NCBI GenBank assembly: GCA_022605405.1
Contig: JABYQQ010000022.1
Coordinates: 124,001 to 188,000, forward strand
Source of the DNA: Earliella scabrosa
Taxonomy: Eukaryota; Basidiomycota; Agaricomycetes; Polyporales; Polyporaceae
Reading direction: 5' to 3'
DNA length: 64,000 nucleotides
The notes under the pieces were generated by a model. It ran no database searches, was not told the origin of the DNA, and worked only from the letters and a program-made list of their open reading frames with translations. Shown one piece after another: positions 57,677 through 64,000 of the stretch. A program made the position numbers and the translations under genes. The number at the start of each line of letters is the position of its first letter. The stretch's first letter is position 1.

Positions 57677-60078
57677 CGGTAGACAAACAATGCCAAACTC
57701 ATCCGGCGGACGGTCCGACGGAGTCCGAGCCAGCGTCAGTGATCGCTCTCCGCTCGGGACCCTCAGGCCTCAGGTTCTCAACTGGTTGGCAAGCAACTCC
57801 CTTGTCGTTTGTTCTGCTCACTGCTTGCACTAGTACTGGTCTCAACGCACTCACGCACATTACTCAATGTGATGTGGTCAAGCCGGAATCATAGCGACTC
57901 AGCAGCGAAGGCGAGGTGATGGACTCGGAGGGCTCGAGCAAGGCGGCGAATTATGCTTATGGAAGCTCAGACCTCACTCAGCTAGTACGTGCGACGGCGT
58001 CCCTCTTCAGTCTTTGGTTCACCTCACGACACTCTTTGTGCAGACGCTAGTAGCAAGATCCCTATATGGAGGTTCAACGGTTCATATTTGACGGTTGGAG
58101 AGGGAGCGCGACTGTGTTGTTGAACGACAGCGCACCAATCCTCAACCGACCATGCGGAACGGCGCATTGCACACTTCATTATTGTGTCTGTACCCCCAAC
58201 CGGCCTTTGCTGCATTACCGTAGCTCTCACTTGGGAATCGGTGAGTGTCGGCCACTAGTGACTCTCGTCTGGGCTCCTCTATCCATCCAACTTGTACGTT
58301 AGGCCAAGCCAGTGGTGCTTCGAACTAGTGGGCTGGAGCTGAGTTCGAAACGAGCATGTCTTCATTCACCACTGCGACATGGCCGCTGTCACCGCGGAAC
58401 CCCGTGGATGACTGTTCGCGGGACAACGAAGGCGGTCAGGTATCCGCCGCTACGCCAACCAGTTCCTCAAACGGCCACTATGTCAGGTATAATCTGCTGC
58501 TTCTGCTTGGTTCTCGTCAATATTGGCGGGGCCCTTTCCGGTTCGGCCCCTCGCAGCGCTGGTGTGCGACTACTTACAGAGCCCGCCTGGTCAAACCTCC
58601 CGCATCCGGCTTGGGGTCCCGTTATGGTCAAGCCCTAGTGCGCGCTTCAGACAGCTCTGCTCAACGTCCTTCCAAGCTGCCATTCGGTCTCCGGTTTGTG
58701 CACTCAGCCGGTGTACGACGCTGGTCTCCACCTACCACGAGTTCGTAGAGCACAAGCGTCGCAAGCATGTCGTAGGCTACAGGTATGTCCGTCAGCTATC
58801 TTGACCTGTGCGAGATTCCTGAACTTCTCCGGTGCAGAGTGCTTCATGTCGAGATTGTCGTGAGACCACCACCCATGATATATATCTCGATTCCTCGTTC
58901 ATACACTCTCGCTGCTCGCGAGCGCCCCGCCCTAGTCCGACTCGTGTATGAGCGCAAGAGTTTGTACGACGCACCGCGACACTATCCCGATTCGAAGGCC
59001 GCACAAGAGATGCATCGCCAGGGGCATGCGCGTCCAACTCTGTCCGCCCATAGTCAGACCCAAACAAGCGCTTTCATTGGAGGAGCGGATACACTGGCAA
59101 GTGCTGCTCTCGACGGAGACTGCAACAAAACTGACTCTCAGCAGGGATTCCACGTCAAGCCGCAAGCGCACTTTCAATTATTGCTAGGTCATTCGGGTCG
59201 GAGGAGTTTAGTATCAGACAGCCACTCGCATTCGATACTCCACCTTCTACCGACTGATGCCAGCTACAGACCTCGATCGCGCTGTCCAACGTGGCAGACT
59301 GTAGCTTGGAATAACGGATGCAGGTGAGTTCTGCCTCGGACTGGGATCATCATACCGAGACGGTATCGCTCACTGCATGCTTTCATTGGCAAGGACAGTC
59401 ACGCCCGCCCTTGACATCGCCACGAGTCCCCCGACTGCGTACCAGCTTGTTCAGCTCTCGCGCCGGCGGAGCCTGAGAGAAGGTCCGCCATGGTGAATAC
59501 CCTAACCTAGATGCTCGTGAGGCTCACTCATTGTCTAGTCGCAGATGACCCGACCATGCTGAGGACCCGTGACCCGTCCCTCCGACATTTGCTTCATCCT
59601 CACTGTACCTGACAGTCGAGCACTACGGCTGAATCTAAATATTATGTATTACCGAGTCCGTGGGGACACTCGCATCCCGGGCTCCATCGTTCGACCGCAC
59701 ATTCGACCGCACGCGGGGCTATCAGACGCTCTACATGCCGTATGCCCCATCGGCAGAAGGCCGCCGGTCGTTCACAACGACTCCATAGGACTGGGAGGCT
59801 CGATTCAGAAGGGTCAGTCAAACTCGTAAAGACGGACTGTCTGTCGCCAGCTTCGCAGGTGAGCAACGTGGGTCTCTCCTGGGTGATTCTATCCATCCGG
59901 CTCGTACCATTGCATTCTTTTATCATGTCGCCAGTATTGAAGCACCGCCCTAACGCTGGCCAGTCCGCCCGGGGTCGCGCCCGGGGCGGTGCACCCTCCT
60001 TTTGTCTCAGCCTCGTGCCCTTTGGGCGTTATTATCTCTGTTCTTCATCCTGTCTCCACCCTTCCCCGTCCTCCCTCC
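57677..60078 (+). pseudogene. decayed sugar-transporter-like fragment, unit 3, and spacer
   Basis: Starts with the unit-boundary sequence GGTAGACAAACAATGCC, which also occurs at 50463. MAAVTAEPRG at 58379 and LVLVNIGGALSGS near 58510 correspond to the start and membrane-segment remnants of units 1 and 2; stops and frame changes are frequent. No functional gene is supported. Confidence 0.4.
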
Positions 60079-60259
60079 GTATGTGTGGGATGCCCCCACT
60101 TTCCAGCTATATATCTGACTTGAATTCCATAGGGACATCGAACATTTACTTTGGAGGTGCACTGACAGCACTTACCCCGGTGTGTCATCTCGTTGCCACG
60201 CGTGAGTTGTCACCAAAATGCAGTAGCCCGTTCGTTGATCTCCGGCTCTCGTTCACTAG
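60079..60259 (+). other. two 5' UTR introns of HET gene 3
   Basis: GT-AG introns at 60079-60132 and 60202-60259, corresponding to those of the other two copies; the second again ends in TTCACTAG a few bases before the ATG. Confidence 0.6.
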
Positions 60260-60269
60260 CTTCCGCCTC

Positions 60270-62116
60270 ATGTGGGTTCTAGAGACCGCCACTTTGAAGC
60301 TGCACTTCTTCCCCTCGCCCGAGAAAGTTCCTGGTGGATACGCCATTCTCTCGCACACGTGGGACGCCAAGGAGCAGTCGTTCCAACAGCTTCAGCAGAT
60401 CAATCGCCGCTTCATCTTGGACAAGGTACGCAGGAAGTTAGTCTCTCCCAAGATCAGGAACTTCTGCGACCTCGCAAGGCGCGAGGGCTACAAGTGGGGG
60501 TGGGTCGACACCTGTTGCATCGACAAGACAAGCAGCGCGGAGCTCTCGGAAGCAATCAACTCCATGTTCCGCTATTACACCCTTTCGCACGTATGCTACG
60601 CCTACCTCTCGGACGTTCCCCTGCAAGGCCGCCTCAATGGGACGGCTGTTCGTCTGTCTCCCTTTGCGAGCAGTCGATGGCACACGAGAGGATGGACATT
60701 GCAGGAGCTCATTGCCCCCCGCGTCGTCTTCTTCCTCTCCAAAAGCTGGGAGTTTATGGGATCCAAAGCGGAGCTTGCAGAACTTCTGCACGAGACTACC
60801 AGGATCCCCGCATCCATCCTCCGGCTGGAGATCATGAAGCATTCCTCCGACACTACCCTGTTTGCGTGGGGTGACTGGTTGGGCATCCCGGGTGATGATC
60901 CTGTGGAGCCATCCTCGTTGTTCGCAAGTGGTCCTGGTGATTTTTGCCAATCATATAACATATACCACACTCCGCGGGTGCACGAGCAACCTTTGATAAA
61001 CCTGGACAATGTGAGTATCTGTCTAATTCGGCGAGTAACATGCAACAGTCGTCACTGATGCAAGTTGTCTTTGCATAGTCAAGAGGTAATGAGTATCTTA
61101 TTACCTTTGACATCACACCGTATGGTGTCCAGGCTCATATACCTGTCATCAACATTCAGGGGCACCCGTGCGCAGACTTGGGCTGGACTTATGGGCGGCC
61201 CAACTCGAAGAACCACGGGCGTCTACTCCTTAGTCTCAAGGACGACCCCCAGTCCAGCTCTACACGTTCCCGATACACCATCTTTGCTTTCGCGAATATC
61301 ACCTCGTACAATATGCTTCTGAGTCCGTGCCGTATGGTCAAGGTTGCTCTAGACGACAAAGTTTTCTGGAAGCTCATCGATATATGCAAAGATCCAGAAT
61401 CTCCGTCAATAAGGACTACAGACCTCACTCCGCCTCTCTACTTATACCCGTACCCATTCGGGGGAGTCTACACAATCCATGCCATGTGGCAAGAAGTCTA
61501 CCTCCGTGATATCAGCCAACTTGCGCCTAGCCTCAGGGAGGAGATGCCCATGTATATCCCCATTAACCACACACGCCTTCCGCCAATTCGTATCCCTGAG
61601 CATCTGATCGCGAGGGTCAAAGCCCGGCTGGCTCATGACAATACCAATCCGTCCTGCATGAAGGTTATCAACGGGTCACCACCATGGACCGGCGATTACC
61701 CAATGTCGATCGAGCTACTGAATTGGACATTCAAACCATGGCGTTCAGACTTGCATTCCGGCTATGGACATATACGCCTCGTCCTCGGGAGGTGCACGTC
61801 AGTCACAAAGCTGACGTCCGAAGTACCGCCGGCTGAAAGAAAAGGCCCAGTTTCACTATGGGTCTACATAGCCTCTGGCCAGTGGTACGCGCCGGAGGAC
61901 CACATCGTCAGGGAGCTTGAGGTGATGAGACCTGGACATCAATGCCCGGATGATCACATCCTGTCCTGGCCGGGTATGAAGAAGAGTTTCGAGGTTTTAA
62001 CACCCAGATATACAGCGACATTAACCCTGGTCTTTACCCTGCGCAACAGTCCCACGCTGACACTCAAAAAGACTTCGGTAACCCTCACCGAGCGCCACCG
62101 AAGCCGCTGGATGTAG
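60270..62116 (+). CDS. HET-domain protein 3, internally deleted
   Basis: Two exons, 60270-61010 and 61079-62116, give 592 aa. The three HET blocks are intact (GGYAILSHTWDAKEQ, WVDTCCIDKTSSAELSEA, RGWTLQELIAP). After IPASILRLE the reading jumps straight to IMKHSSDTTLFAWG: relative to HET gene 2 exactly 165 nt (53681-53845 there) are missing, which removes 55 residues including the CIAQRMSW and YCLLGIFDINMPTLYGEG motifs, in frame. The second exon is complete (SRGNEYLITFDITPYG to RHRSRWM). The product may be altered or inactive, yet both exons stay open, so it is not an obvious pseudogene. The start is set by the conserved MWVLETA. Confidence 0.8.
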
Positions 62117-62618
62117 TCGTAGTATTAGCAAACTCTAATAGATTGACAAATGCCTCCCACCTGGAATGCACGGCGGTCCATCGGTTCTGGGCGCCCATAC
62201 TAGTCGACACTCAACCCTGAGGCGGGAGCATCGCCGTTGAGTGGCAAGGCCAGGCGGAAGGGCCGCCAAGGCGTATGCAAAGAAAGCTAGCCTGAGATGG
62301 GGGGATGGAGTCCGATTCAGCGTCGATGCATCCGATGACCCGTGTGTCTTGAAGCTTGCCCCTCTCTAGGCATCTTAGTACGCAACGTCTTCGCAGACTC
62401 GGATCCCGGAGCTTCTGTGACAAGGCGCAGGCTCAGGCCGCATGAAGTAGAACGGAACATGCTCTATCCATTGATATAATGCATGACAGGTATCCTTCAC
62501 ATGGCCGGCTACGGACCTCTCCGATCGACGACGTTGCCATCCCTGGACAGACGATTAGGTGGACCTAAGGCGGCGCCGATAGAATGTCCTTCAAGCTTGA
62601 ACCCGTCAACGTTCGATC
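62117..62618. other. convergent intergenic region
   Basis: Between the stops of HET gene 3 and the flavin oxidoreductase. No duplicated HET-unit spacer follows here, so the array ends at HET gene 3. Confidence 0.5.

Positions 62619-64000
<1,382 letters not shown>

Noticed and set aside
59742..60269. In-frame upstream extension of HET gene 3
   Set aside because: Same reasoning as for copy 2; the translated stretch shows no family similarity and HET proteins normally start at the MW motif.

Overview
The window looks like nuclear DNA of a mushroom-forming basidiomycete (Agaricomycetes, probably a polypore-type fungus). Genes are GC-rich and broken by many short GT-AG introns of about 50-60 nt. 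They include a fungal CsbD-like protein, mitochondrial ribosomal protein uS19m, a Cla4-type PAK kinase, a CNOT11 homologue and, most tellingly, STE3-type pheromone receptors with CaaX pheromone precursors. No rRNA, tRNA, CRISPR array or intact transposon was recognised.

Layout. Positions 1-12954 hold a housekeeping block: a CsbD-domain stress protein (-), a Ser/Thr-rich single-pass membrane protein (-), uS19m (+), cla4 (+), the CCR4-NOT subunit CNOT11 homologue (-), and a divergently transcribed RGG-rich acidic protein (+). Positions 12955-18180 are mostly gene-poor with decayed fragments, but include the first pheromone precursor.

Positions 15358-41338 form a B (pheromone/receptor) mating-type locus: four STE3-family receptor genes, all on the minus strand (23413-25121, 30658-32544, 34634-36183, 39771-41338), and six pheromone precursor genes ending in CaaX boxes (15358-15495, 26139-26327, 28015-28143, 33375-33572, 36747-36893, 38542-38739). 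Two F-box-like paralogues of identical length (18181-19980 and 21126-22928) sit inside it. The precursors would be farnesylated, trimmed and secreted; the receptors would sense pheromone from a compatible partner and signal through a G protein and MAPK cascade. The PAK kinase Cla4 lies 6 kb outside the locus.

Positions 41339-62116 are a young tandem array: three HET (heterokaryon incompatibility) genes at 7.1 kb spacing. Each is preceded by two conserved 5' UTR introns and by decayed sequence resembling the start of a sugar transporter, with further degenerate duplicated sequence between the units. The third HET gene carries an in-frame 165 bp deletion. The window ends in an Old Yellow Enzyme-type flavin oxidoreductase (-), cut off at its 5' end.

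All intron boundaries were set by eye from reading frame, GT-AG signals and family motifs. Start codons of the membrane protein at 1804 and the CNOT11 homologue are the least certain.
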